DNA of 64,000 bases from Tepidiforma sp. Lineage in GTDB: Bacteria; Chloroflexota; Dehalococcoidia; Tepidiformales; Tepidiformaceae. The position numbers were made by a program, and so were the translations under genes. The DNA is taken from positions 1 through 64,000 of the forward strand of contig NZ_BPIG01000001.1 in assembly GCF_026003995.1 (NCBI RefSeq). Direction: 5' to 3'. Positions 1 to 9,038 of this stretch are shown one piece after another. The notes under the pieces are model-generated. The model was not told the origin of the DNA and did not search any database. It saw only the letters and a list, made by a program, of their open reading frames with translations. Each line of letters starts with the position of its first letter. Position 1 is the stretch's first letter.

Positions 1-96
1 CGTGGGACAACTTCAAACTCGCCGCCCTCCGCCGGGAGCGCCAATCGGGGACTTGACAGCCACATATACTGGGAATCTACCGGCAAGGAGGTTCCC

Positions 97-537
97 ATGT
101 ACGGATTCGTCAGCAGCGTCCTCGCCGAGAAGGGCCGCCACGTTTACACCATCGAGCGGTCCGCTACCGTCGCCGAGGCGGTCCGCCAGATGAACGAGAA
201 GGGCATCGGCGCCCTCCTCGTCGTCGATGGCGATCGGCCGGTCGGCATCTTCACCGAGCGCGATGTCCTCCGCCGGGTCGTCGATGCCGACCGCGACCCG
301 GCGCTCACCCGCGTCGCGGAGGTCATGACCCGCGAGCCGGTCACCATCTCGCCGGATTGGCACGTCGAGGAGGCGATGGCGCTCATGACGGCCCGCCGCT
401 TCCGCCATCTGCCCGTGCTCGAAGACGGCCGTCTCGTCGGCATGATCTCCATCGGCGACCTCATGCGGTGGGTGACCATGCACCAGGAGGACCACATCCG
501 CCAGATGACGGACTACATCACCGGGCGCCTCAGCTGA
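97..537 (+). CDS. CBS-domain pair protein
   Basis: ORF with two CBS repeats (YTIERSATVAEAVRQMNEKGIGALLVVDGDRPVGIFTERDVLR / VMTREPVTISPDWHVEEAMALMTARRFRHLPVLEDGRLVGMISIGDLMR); RBS aaggagg upstream. Confidence 0.9.
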   Translation: MYGFVSSVLAEKGRHVYTIERSATVAEAVRQMNEKGIGALLVVDGDRPVGIFTERDVLRRVVDADRDPALTRVAEVMTREPVTISPDWHVEEAMALMTARRFRHLPVLEDGRLVGMISIGDLMRWVTMHQEDHIRQMTDYITGRLS

Positions 538-558
538 CCGGCACCGGGCCCGACCCGG

Positions 559-1347
559 TCAGCGCCCCTTGAACACCGGCTCCCGCCGCTCCACGAAGCT
601 GAGCGCCCCCTCCCGGTGGTCCTCCGTCGTGAACAGGGAGGCGAGCGCGTTTCCGATGTACTCGCCCATCTCGGCCATCGTGGCATGCCGGGACCGGCGC
701 AAACCCTCCTTCATATAGCGCATCGCGATGGGCGGGTTCGCCGCGATCTTCCTCGCGAGCGCCATCGCAGCCGGCAGCAGCTCATCGTGCGGCACCACCT
801 TCGAAACGAGGCCGATACCCAGCGCCTCCTGTGCGCTGATGACGTCGCCGGTGAACAGCAGCTCCGCCGCCTTCGACGGCCCGACCACCTGCGGCAGCCG
901 CCACAGCCCGCCGAGGTCGGCCACCAGCCCCCGCTTGATGAACAGCTCGCCGAACTTCGCCTGCTCGGAGGCGATTCGGATGTCGCAGAACAGCGTGAGG
1001 TCCATCCCCCAGCCGACCGCCGGGCCGTTGACGGCCGCGATGACCGGCTTGTCGCACTCGAGCACGGCCGCGGCGGCAGGCGTCGGGCGGGGTTTCACCT
1101 CCCGCAGCCGCGTCACCGTCTCATCGCGCTGTTCGCCCAGCATGATCTGCTTCACGTCGTCGCCCGAACAGAACGCCCGGCCGGCGCCGGTCAGCACGAT
1201 GCACCACGCCTCCGGGTCCCGGTGCAGCTCCCGGAACGCGTGCTCCAGCTCGGCGTACATCTGCCGGTTGAGGGCATTCATCACCTCCGGCCGGTTCAGC
1301 GTGACGACGGCGACGCGCCCGTCCCGGTCGATGCGGATGTGCTCCAT
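559..1347 (-). CDS. Enoyl-CoA hydratase/isomerase family protein
   Basis: MEHIRIDRDGRVAVVTLNRPEVMNALN...GAGRAFCSGDDVKQI; crotonase fold motifs; listed ORF over-extended upstream. Confidence 0.9.
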   Translation of the reverse strand: MEHIRIDRDGRVAVVTLNRPEVMNALNRQMYAELEHAFRELHRDPEAWCIVLTGAGRAFCSGDDVKQIMLGEQRDETVTRLREVKPRPTPAAAAVLECDKPVIAAVNGPAVGWGMDLTLFCDIRIASEQAKFGELFIKRGLVADLGGLWRLPQVVGPSKAAELLFTGDVISAQEALGIGLVSKVVPHDELLPAAMALARKIAANPPIAMRYMKEGLRRSRHATMAEMGEYIGNALASLFTTEDHREGALSFVERREPVFKGR

Positions 1348-1379
1348 GGCCTGCCTCCAACTCCCGGCGCGCCGGGGGC

Positions 1380-3026
1380 CTACTTGAATTCGTAGCCGCC
1401 TTTCACTCCGGCCGGCTCCGGGTCCATGATGACGTTCACGCAGGCCGGCTTGCCGCTCGCGAAGGCCCGCTCGATGGCGGCCTTGATCTGCTCCGGGTGC
1501 TCCACGAACTCCCCGTGGCCGCCGAGGCCCTCCACGACCTTGTCGTAGCGCGCGTTGTCGCCCAGCACCGTCGCCGGCGTGCGCCCTTCGCCGTACTGCG
1601 CCTTCTGGCCGACATAAATCTGGTGCCAGCAGCGGTCGTTCCCGACCACCGAGACGATCGGCATCTTGAAGCGCACGAACGTATCGAAATCGAACCCGTT
1701 CAGCCCGAACGTGCCGTCGCCGTTCACCATCAGCACCTTCTTCTCCGGCGCGGCGATGGCCGCGGCCATGCAGAAGCCGGTCCCCACGCCCAGCGTGCCG
1801 AAGGGGCCCGGGTCCATCCACTGCCCGGGGTTGTTGATCGGCAGCACGCTCGCCGCCAGCGCGACGATATCGCCGCCGTCGCCGACGACGATCGTGTCGT
1901 CGTCCACGAACTCCGCGATCTCCTTGCAGAGCCGCAGGGGGTGAATCGGCACCGCGTCCGAGTTCATGAAGAACGACCGCTGCTCATCCGCCTGGTTCTC
2001 CAGCCCGCGCAGGTAAGTCATCCACTCCCGGTGCTCCGCCTTGCCGATCTCCGAGGTCAGCTGCAGCAGCGCCTGCCGGATGTTCGCTTCGATGCCGATG
2101 GTGAAATCCCGGTTCCGGCCGATATCCCGCGGGTCGATGTCGATCTGGATCACCTTCGCTGCCGGGTTCCAGGCCGGGGCCCGTCCGTACTTCAGCCGGA
2201 AGTCGATCGGCGTCCCGAGGATGACGATCACGTCCGCCTGCGCGAAGGCGGGCTTCCGCGAAAGCGAGAAGAAGTTCGGGTTGTCCTGCCGGAGCGTGCC
2301 GCGGCCCATCGCGTTCGTGTACACCGGCACATCGGCGGCGCGTGCGAACTCCGCCAGCTCCCGGTGCGCGCGGTGCCAGAACACGCCCGAGCCCGCCATC
2401 ACCATCGGCTTCTCCGCGTCCCGGATGAGCTGCGCGGCCTGCTTGATGAGCGCAGGGTCGCCCATGATCTCCCCGGTCACCCGGTAGTTCTTCGGCCATT
2501 CGAGCGAATCCTCGTCCACCCGGCCGAACAGCACGTCCGAGGGCACCTGCAGGAAGGCCGGCCCGTAGCGGCCCGTCATCGCCTCCCGGAACGCCATCGC
2601 CATGTAGTACGGAAGCCGCCGCGTCTCGTACACCGCCTGCGACCACTTCGTGATCGGCTTCATCACGTCGAGCAGCTCGATATCCTGCAGCGATCCCATG
2701 TCGTACTGCCGCAGCGGCGACCGCCCGCCGATGACCACCATCGGGCTCGAGGCCTGGTACGCGTTCGCTACCGCCGTCACGACGTCCGTCACGCCCGGGC
2801 CGGCGGTGACGACCGCCACCCCCGGCTTGAAGGTGATGCGCGAATAGCCGTCGGCTGCGTGCCCGGCCGATTGTTCGTGCCGCGTATCCACGATGCCGAT
2901 GCCGTTGTTCAGGCATCCCTCGTAGATGTTCTGGATGTGCCCGCCGGAGAGCGTGAAGATGTGGCTCACGCCCTCCTGCTTGATCATCCGGGCGATGATT
3001 TCGCCCCCGTCGATCATGGTGCCCAT
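1380..3026 (-). CDS. Thiamine pyrophosphate-dependent enzyme, acetolactate synthase-like
   Basis: RHEQSAGHAADGYSR, GPGVTD, GDGTFGLNGFDFDTFVRFKMPIVSVVGND TPP-binding motif. Confidence 0.85.
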   Translation of the reverse strand: MGTMIDGGEIIARMIKQEGVSHIFTLSGGHIQNIYEGCLNNGIGIVDTRHEQSAGHAADGYSRITFKPGVAVVTAGPGVTDVVTAVANAYQASSPMVVIGGRSPLRQYDMGSLQDIELLDVMKPITKWSQAVYETRRLPYYMAMAFREAMTGRYGPAFLQVPSDVLFGRVDEDSLEWPKNYRVTGEIMGDPALIKQAAQLIRDAEKPMVMAGSGVFWHRAHRELAEFARAADVPVYTNAMGRGTLRQDNPNFFSLSRKPAFAQADVIVILGTPIDFRLKYGRAPAWNPAAKVIQIDIDPRDIGRNRDFTIGIEANIRQALLQLTSEIGKAEHREWMTYLRGLENQADEQRSFFMNSDAVPIHPLRLCKEIAEFVDDDTIVVGDGGDIVALAASVLPINNPGQWMDPGPFGTLGVGTGFCMAAAIAAPEKKVLMVNGDGTFGLNGFDFDTFVRFKMPIVSVVGNDRCWHQIYVGQKAQYGEGRTPATVLGDNARYDKVVEGLGGHGEFVEHPEQIKAAIERAFASGKPACVNVIMDPEPAGVKGGYEFK

Positions 3027-3095
3027 CGCGTGCTCCGGGTTGGGGTAGATGCAGTGCCCGCGAGTATACGCAGCTGCCCCGCTCGCCGCTCGGGC

Positions 3096-3815
3096 TCAGA
3101 GCTTCGCAGCCATCCACTCCTCCGCCAGCCGCACGACGTCCGGTCCGATCTCGAAGTGGCCGCCGGGCAGCCACTGGAGGTCCTTTTCGCCCGGCAGCGC
3201 CGCGAAGAGCGCCTCCGTCCGCTCGCGTGGGATCAGCTCATCGTTCAGCTTGCCGACGATGCGCACCGCCACGCCGCCCAGCTTCGCCGCGTCCGAATCC
3301 GGGCCGGCAGCGCTCCCGGCGAGCCCGCCTTCGCCCACGAGGCAGAACGCAGCTGCCCGGAAGCGGCCGCTCCGCGCAACGGCTGCCAGCCCGATCATGC
3401 TCCCGAGCGAATACCCGACGTAGCCCAGCCTGCCGGTATCGATCGGGAGCGCGCCCGGCAGCAGCTCGAGCATCCGCGCCACCTCCGCGGCGAACTGTGC
3501 CCGCACCGCCTCGTACCGCTCCGGCTGGCGGAAGAGCGCCATCGGGTCGTGGGTCTGGCGCTCACCGTGCAGCGGCGCATCCAGCCCCGCGCACACCCAG
3601 CCCCGTTTCGCCCACCGCTGGCCGACCTCGCTCACCCAGTAGTCTTCCTTCGAGCCCATCCCCGGGTGCTGGATGAGTACGAGCGGCATCGGCTCCTCGG
3701 CGCCGGCGGGCAGGTACGCCACCCCCGGCACGAGCTCCTCGCCGCACCTGAACCAGAAATTCACCTCGCGAATGTCCCCGAAGAGGGATTCCCGAATCTG
3801 CAATTGGCCGTTCAT
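3096..3815 (-). CDS. Alpha/beta hydrolase (dienelactone hydrolase-like)
   Basis: PLVLIQHPGMGSKEDYW, GYVGYSLGSMIGLAAVARSG nucleophile elbow; start MNGQLQIRES. Confidence 0.8.
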   Translation of the reverse strand: MNGQLQIRESLFGDIREVNFWFRCGEELVPGVAYLPAGAEEPMPLVLIQHPGMGSKEDYWVSEVGQRWAKRGWVCAGLDAPLHGERQTHDPMALFRQPERYEAVRAQFAAEVARMLELLPGALPIDTGRLGYVGYSLGSMIGLAAVARSGRFRAAAFCLVGEGGLAGSAAGPDSDAAKLGGVAVRIVGKLNDELIPRERTEALFAALPGEKDLQWLPGGHFEIGPDVVRLAEEWMAAKL

Positions 3816-3857
3816 CTCGACCCCCGATTTCCCGGAAAAATTCTTCGATTCCGGGCC

Positions 3858-3886
3858 TTGACGCTTACGCCTGCCCGGCGAACGAT
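3858..3886 (+). promoter_or_regulatory. Putative sigma70-like promoter upstream of riboswitch
   Basis: TTGACG (3858-3863), 17-nt spacer, AACGAT (3881-3886). Confidence 0.4.
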
Positions 3887-3910
3887 GCATCTGCGGCCCT
3901 CGTGCCGCAG

Positions 3911-4050
3911 CGCCTAGTCTGCCCTCCGGGGCAGAACGGGGGAACCAGTTTTCGGGGCGAATCCGCCCCGGCCGGCCGGCATCCCGGGCGGCGAAGGCGG
4001 AGCGGCTATCTCCGGCCGCAGCCCGGCAGCTAACCTCGGCGGCGTAGGAA
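3911..4050 (+). promoter_or_regulatory. ydaO/yuaA-type cyclic di-AMP riboswitch
   Basis: CGCCTAGTCTGCC...CGGGGGAACCA...GGGGCGAATCC...CCCGGCAGCTAACCTCGgcGGCG; matches conserved core blocks of the ydaO family (CGCTTAATCTG...CGGGGGACCCA...GGGGTGAATCC...CCGTCAGCTAACCTCGTAAGCG in B. subtilis ydaO, from memory). Confidence 0.9.
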
Positions 4051-4075
4051 GACCGAGTTCGAGGCCACCCCGCAC

Positions 4076-5827
4076 ATGGTCTCCAGGCCTTCCGCACCCG
4101 TCGCATCTCCTGCCCCGCGCAGCTGCGAACTGCCGCAGCTCTCCGTCAGCGCCCATTCGCCGTTCTGGGAGCGGCTCGGCAACGCCCTGCCCCTCTTCCT
4201 CTCCCTCTTCCTCGTCAGCTTCATCTTCTGGGGCCCGTTCAAGGCGCCCCTCCTCTTCGCCGTCCTCTCCACGGCTTTTTTCGTCTACTGGCTCCTCCGC
4301 AGCTACTCCGTCGCCATCGCCTGCGCTATCGGCCTCCGCCGCATCGCCCGCTGGAAGCAGACCGACTGGCGCGCGAAGTACGAGGCGCACGTCGCCCGCA
4401 CCGGCCAGCCGGACCGCTGGGCATGGCCCCGGCACCTCGTCATCATCCCCAACTACCGCGAATCCGAAGAGGGCCTCGCCCGCACGGTCGATTCCCTCGC
4501 CGCCCAGTCCGTCGCGAAGCAGCTCGTCGTCGTCCTCGCCATGGAGGACCGCGAAGCCGGCGCCCACGAAAAGGCGGCCCGCCTCGTCGCCCGCTACCCG
4601 GGCGTCTTCGCTGATATCTTCGCCACCTTCCACCCGGCAGGCCTGCCGGGCGAGACGCCCGGCAAGGGTTCGAACGAGGCCTGGGGCGCGCGCGAAGCCT
4701 ACCTCCGCCTCATCGAGCGGGGCGGCGACGACCTCCTCCGCTATACGGTCACGAGCTGCGACGCCGACGCCGTCTTCCATCCCTCCCACTTCGCCGCGCT
4801 GAACTACCTCTTCCTCACCGCGAAGAAGCCGTACCGCACCTTCTGGCAGCCCACCATCTTCAACTCGAACAACATCTGGGAGATCCCGGCCCCGCTCCGC
4901 ATCCCGGACGGCCTCTCCGGCATCAACCGCACCTCCAACCTCCTCATCCCCGGCAGCGTCCGCTTCCCCACCAGCTGCTACTCCCTCTCATGGCAGATGC
5001 TCCATGAGGTCGACTACTGGGACGAGGAGGTCATCCCCGAGGACTGGCACCTCTACCTGAAGTGCTCCTACAGCCTCGGCGACGACGTGAACGTCGAACC
5101 GCTCTTCCTCCCCCTCGGCAACGACTGCGTCCTGGCCGACGGCTACTGGAAGACGCTCAAGGCGCACTATGCCCAGTCCGTCCGCCACGCCTGGGGCGCA
5201 AGCGATATCCCCTACGCGTGGCGGGCCGCCATGCATCCGAAGTCGCCGCTCTCCTGGCGCCGCCGCCTGCTCCTCGCCGGTGCGGTCACGAAGGTCCACG
5301 TCCTCTGGGCCGCCCAGTGGTACATCGTCACGCTCGGCATCGTCCTCCCGGCCCGCTTCGCCGCGAAGCTCGGCGCGCCGCTCCCCGGCTGGTGGACGCA
5401 CCGCTACGAAGTGCCCGGCACCGGCTGGCACCCCGAGCACTTCCTCGAGCCCTCTCGCTGGTTCCGCATCGGCCCCGAGGGCATCTTCGAGCCCACGATG
5501 TGGCTCAACCTGCCGGGCATCCTCGTCGCGCTCTGCCTCTTCCCGCTGCTGGTCATGATCGTCTTCGAACTCCGCACGCGCGGCCCCCGGCCCGCCTACG
5601 TCTCGCGCTCCGTCTACGTCACCGGCCTGCTGATGTGGCCGCTGATGGCCGTCATCACCTTCTTCTTCGCGAGCCTCCCCGCGCTCAACGCCCAGTGGAA
5701 GCTCGCCTCCGGCAAGGGGCTCGTCTACCGCGTCGCCGAAAAGGGGAGCCGCGCCCTGCCGGCCCGCGCCCCGGCCGCTGCCGAGGCCGAATCTGCCGAG
5801 GCCGTCGCCGTCGCCGGCGGCAACTAG
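4076..5827 (+). CDS. Membrane glycosyltransferase, family 2-like
   Basis: N- and C-terminal TM segments, HLVIIPNYRESEEGLARTVDSLAAQ, SCDADAVFHPSHF. Confidence 0.85.
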   Translation: MVSRPSAPVASPAPRSCELPQLSVSAHSPFWERLGNALPLFLSLFLVSFIFWGPFKAPLLFAVLSTAFFVYWLLRSYSVAIACAIGLRRIARWKQTDWRAKYEAHVARTGQPDRWAWPRHLVIIPNYRESEEGLARTVDSLAAQSVAKQLVVVLAMEDREAGAHEKAARLVARYPGVFADIFATFHPAGLPGETPGKGSNEAWGAREAYLRLIERGGDDLLRYTVTSCDADAVFHPSHFAALNYLFLTAKKPYRTFWQPTIFNSNNIWEIPAPLRIPDGLSGINRTSNLLIPGSVRFPTSCYSLSWQMLHEVDYWDEEVIPEDWHLYLKCSYSLGDDVNVEPLFLPLGNDCVLADGYWKTLKAHYAQSVRHAWGASDIPYAWRAAMHPKSPLSWRRRLLLAGAVTKVHVLWAAQWYIVTLGIVLPARFAAKLGAPLPGWWTHRYEVPGTGWHPEHFLEPSRWFRIGPEGIFEPTMWLNLPGILVALCLFPLLVMIVFELRTRGPRPAYVSRSVYVTGLLMWPLMAVITFFFASLPALNAQWKLASGKGLVYRVAEKGSRALPARAPAAAEAESAEAVAVAGGN

Positions 5828-5898
5828 CCGGGCTGCTCGCGAACCGCCCGCCGATCCCGTATCGTCCCTCCGCACCCCATCCACGGAGGCCCCTGCCC

Positions 5899-6690
5899 GT
5901 GCCCGACATCGAGTACACCCTCGAAGGCTCCACCGCCGTCCTGCGCCTCAACCGCCCCGAGAAGATGAACGCCATCACCTACGAGATGCTCGGGGCGATC
6001 GAGGACGCCATCCGGCAGGCCGGCACCGACGACCGTGTCCGCGCGCTCGTCCTCACCGGCACCGGCCGCGCCTTCAGCGCCGGCACCGACCTCCAGCAGC
6101 TTTCCAGCCAGCCGCCGACGGCCGGCCGCGCCGAATCCTACGGCCGCGCCTACGCCGAATCCCGGCCCGCGCCGTGGACGTTCGCCTCTATCGGCAAACC
6201 GACCATCGCCGCCGTCAACGGCGTCGCCGTCGGCGTCGGCGTCGAGTTCACCTCCCAGTGCGACTTCCGCATCGCCGCCGAATCCGCCCGCTTCGGCTGG
6301 GTCTTCGTCCACCGCGGCCTCGTGCCCGATACTGCGGCCGGGACGTGGCTCCTCGCCCGCATCGTCGGCCTCCAGAATGCGGCCTATCTGCTCTACTCCG
6401 GCGAAATCATCTCCGCGACCCGCGCGCTCGACATCGGTTACGTCCACGAAGTCGTGCCCGATGCCGAGCTGATGGAGCGCGCGCTCGCCTTCGCGCACAC
6501 CGTCTCGCGCGGCTCGCCGCTCGCGACCGCCGAGACGAAGCGTCTGCTCTACCGCGGCCTCACCCGCGACCCGATGGACCACCTCGCGGACAGCACCGAA
6601 ACGATCGGCCGGCTCTTCGCCAGCGAGGACTTCAAAGAAGGCGTCCGCGCCTTCCTCGAACACCGCGACCCGCAGTGGAAGGGCCGCTGA
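5899..6690 (+). CDS. Enoyl-CoA hydratase/isomerase family protein
   Basis: VPDIEYTLEGSTAVLRLNRPEKMNAITYEML...GTGRAFSAGTDLQQL; GTG start. Confidence 0.9.
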   Translation: MPDIEYTLEGSTAVLRLNRPEKMNAITYEMLGAIEDAIRQAGTDDRVRALVLTGTGRAFSAGTDLQQLSSQPPTAGRAESYGRAYAESRPAPWTFASIGKPTIAAVNGVAVGVGVEFTSQCDFRIAAESARFGWVFVHRGLVPDTAAGTWLLARIVGLQNAAYLLYSGEIISATRALDIGYVHEVVPDAELMERALAFAHTVSRGSPLATAETKRLLYRGLTRDPMDHLADSTETIGRLFASEDFKEGVRAFLEHRDPQWKGR

Positions 6691-6702
6691 GCGCCGGGCG
6701 CG

Positions 6703-7029
6703 CTACCAGATCCCGAGCGCCATCTTCACGTCCTCGCTCGCCATCGTCCGCGGGTCCCACGGCGGGTTCCAGACGATCTGGACGTCCACGTCCTTCACGC
6801 CCGGCAGCTCCCGCAGCTTCGCATACGCCTCCCCGCGGATGATCGGCCCGAGCGGGCACCCCGGGCTCGTCAGCGTCATCGTCACGAGCACGTCGCCGTT
6901 GTCGTACTGGATGTCGTACACGAGCCCGAGGTCCACGATGCTCATGTTGATCTCCGGATCCTTCACCTCCCGGAGCTTCTCCCGCAGCTGTTCGTAGGTC
7001 GGGGCCTGGGGCGTTTCGGTATCAGCCAT
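6703..7029 (-). CDS. sufT: DUF59/MIP18-type metal-sulfur cluster assembly factor (SufT-like)
   Basis: LREVKDPEINMSIVDLGLVYDI...TLTSPGCPLGP; downstream of sufU. Confidence 0.85.
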   Translation of the reverse strand: MADTETPQAPTYEQLREKLREVKDPEINMSIVDLGLVYDIQYDNGDVLVTMTLTSPGCPLGPIIRGEAYAKLRELPGVKDVDVQIVWNPPWDPRTMASEDVKMALGIW

Positions 7030-7480
7030 GTCGTTCCTCCTGTGCGGCCTGCTTCGCCTGCCGCAGGGCTTCGAGCAGCACGTTCCACGCGAGCAGCGCG
7101 CATTTCACGCGGACCGGCAGTTTCGCCACGCCTTCCAGCGCGGCGAGGTCGCCGAGCTCCGGGTCTGGGGGCGCGCCCTCGACCAGCATCGATCGTACTT
7201 TGCCGGTGACCGCCTCCGCCTCGGCCAGCGGCCGGCCCTTCAGCCGCTCCGTCAGCATCGAAGCGCTCGACTGCGAAATCGAGCACCCCTGCCCCCAGAA
7301 GCCGAGGTCGCGGATCACGCCGTCGCTGACGTCGAGGTCGAGGTGGATCTCGTCGCCGCAGACGGGGTTCACCCCCTCGGCCTGCAGCGTGGGCGCCGGC
7401 AGCGGGCCGCGGTTCCGCGGCCGCCGGTAGTGGTCCAGGATCAGCTCCCGGTAGAGGTCATCGAACAGCGGCTCGCTCAC
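7022..7480 (-). CDS. sufU: Fe-S cluster assembly scaffold SufU
   Basis: DLYRELILDHYRRPRNRG, NPVCGDEIHLDL, GQGCSISQSSASM, RVKCALLAWNVL. Confidence 0.92.
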   Translation of the reverse strand: MSEPLFDDLYRELILDHYRRPRNRGPLPAPTLQAEGVNPVCGDEIHLDLDVSDGVIRDLGFWGQGCSISQSSASMLTERLKGRPLAEAEAVTGKVRSMLVEGAPPDPELGDLAALEGVAKLPVRVKCALLAWNVLLEALRQAKQAAQEERHG

Positions 7481-8708
7481 GGCCCTCCCCGAAGACGCGG
7501 TTGACGCCCTCCAGCGCTTCGATGAGCGCCTCGAGGTCGTCCTCGCCGTTGTAGATGCTGAAGCTCGCCCGGCTCGTCGCCGGCACGCCGAGCGCGCGCA
7601 TCAGCAGCTGCGCGCAATGGTGGCCCGCCCGGATCGCCACCCCGTAGCCGTCGGCGATGGTCGCCACGTCGTGCGGGTGCGCCGCCTCCATCGCGAAGCT
7701 CACGACGCCGCCCCGCTCGGCTGCAGACGCCGGCCCGAAGATCTGCAGCCCGGGCACCCGCCCGAGCCGCTCGAGCGCCAGCGCCGTCAGCTCCTCTTCG
7801 TGGCGCCGGACGTTCGCCATGCCGATGCTCTCGAGGTACGCAATCGCCTCGCCGAAGGCGATGACGTCGGCGATGTTCGGCGTGCCTGCCTCGAATTTGT
7901 GCGGCAGGTCTGCCCAGGTCGACGTCTCCTCGCGCACCACGGCGATCATGTCGCCGCCGCCGAGGAACGGCGGCATCGCCGCGAGCAGCTCCTCCCGCGC
8001 CCACAGCACGCCGACGCCCGTCGGGCCCAGCATCTTGTGCGCCGAAAAGGCGAGGAAATCAGCCCCCAGCCCGCGCACGTCGACCGGCAGGTGCGGCACG
8101 CTCTGCGCCCCGTCGACGAGCAGCAGCGCGCCGGCGGCATGCGCCATCTCGGCGATGTCGCCGACCGGGTTGATGGTGCCGAGCACGTTCGACATCTGGG
8201 TGACCGCGACGAGCCGCGTCCGCGGCCCGATGAGCTGCCGCAGCCCGTCGAGGTCCAGCCGCCCGTCCGGGGTGATGCCCGCGTACCGCAGACGCGCCCC
8301 CTTCCGGGCCGCCAGCAGCTGCCACGGCACGATGTTCGAGTGGTGCTCCATCACCGTCAGGACGATCTCGTCGCCCTCGCTGATGCTGGCATCGCCCCAG
8401 GCGCGCGCGACGAGGTTGATCGCCTCCGTGGCGTTCCGGGTGAAAATCACTTCCTGCGGGCCGGCCGCGCCGATGAAGCGCGCGACGCTGCCGCGCGCCG
8501 CTTCGTACTGCTCGGTCGCCCGGTTCGCCAGCGTGTGGATGCCCCGGTGGATGTTCGCGTTCGACGTCTCGTAATACCGCACGAGCGCCTCGATCACCTG
8601 CCGCGGCTTTTGGGTCGTGGCCGCATTGTCGAGGTAGACGAGCCGCCGCCCGTTCACCTGCTGCCCCAGGATGGGGAAATCCCCGCGAATCCGTGCGATA
8701 TCGAGCAT
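7458..8708 (-). CDS. sufS: Cysteine desulfurase SufS
   Basis: YLDNAATTQKP, TEAINLVA, EHHSNIVPWQ, FSAHKMLGPTGVGVLW, GHHCAQLLM. Confidence 0.95.
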   Translation of the reverse strand: MLDIARIRGDFPILGQQVNGRRLVYLDNAATTQKPRQVIEALVRYYETSNANIHRGIHTLANRATEQYEAARGSVARFIGAAGPQEVIFTRNATEAINLVARAWGDASISEGDEIVLTVMEHHSNIVPWQLLAARKGARLRYAGITPDGRLDLDGLRQLIGPRTRLVAVTQMSNVLGTINPVGDIAEMAHAAGALLLVDGAQSVPHLPVDVRGLGADFLAFSAHKMLGPTGVGVLWAREELLAAMPPFLGGGDMIAVVREETSTWADLPHKFEAGTPNIADVIAFGEAIAYLESIGMANVRRHEEELTALALERLGRVPGLQIFGPASAAERGGVVSFAMEAAHPHDVATIADGYGVAIRAGHHCAQLLMRALGVPATSRASFSIYNGEDDLEALIEALEGVNRVFGEGRERAAVR

Positions 8709-8726
8709 CTGCCGGCCCCCTTTCGT

Positions 8727-9038
8727 TCACGCGGGCAGGTCGATCTCGACCACGCCGTCGGCGACCCGGACCGGGTAGGTGCGCACCGGGCGCACCGCGG
8801 GCAGGCAGAGCGCCCGGCCCGTCGTCACGTCGAACCGTGCGCCGTGGCGCGGGCATTCGATCTCCCGGCCGTCGAGCCGCCCCTGGTCGAGCGGCCCGCC
8901 GTCGTGCGTGCACAGGTCGTCGATCGCGTAGTAGCCCTCGCCCGTGTTGCACACGGCGATCCGGCGGCCGCCCGCCTCGACGACCTTCGCCGTCCCGGGC
9001 GCGACCTCCTCCGCGCGGAGCGTGGCCGTCCAGCCCAT
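8727..9038 (-). CDS. Rieske [2Fe-2S] ferredoxin-like protein
   Basis: CTHDGGPLDQGRLDGREIECPRHGARFD: Cx1H...Cx2H Rieske motif. Confidence 0.9.
   Translation of the reverse strand: MGWTATLRAEEVAPGTAKVVEAGGRRIAVCNTGEGYYAIDDLCTHDGGPLDQGRLDGREIECPRHGARFDVTTGRALCLPAVRPVRTYPVRVADGVVEIDLPA

Noticed and set aside
53-70. TTGACA (53-58) and TATACT (65-70) as one promoter upstream of the CBS gene
   Set aside because: Spacing between the two hexamers is only 6 nt, so they cannot form one standard promoter; either may pair with another weaker element but this is not resolvable.
1497-3917. 806-aa plus-strand ORF
   Set aside because: Antisense to the TPP enzyme and hydrolase genes; spurious high-GC frame.
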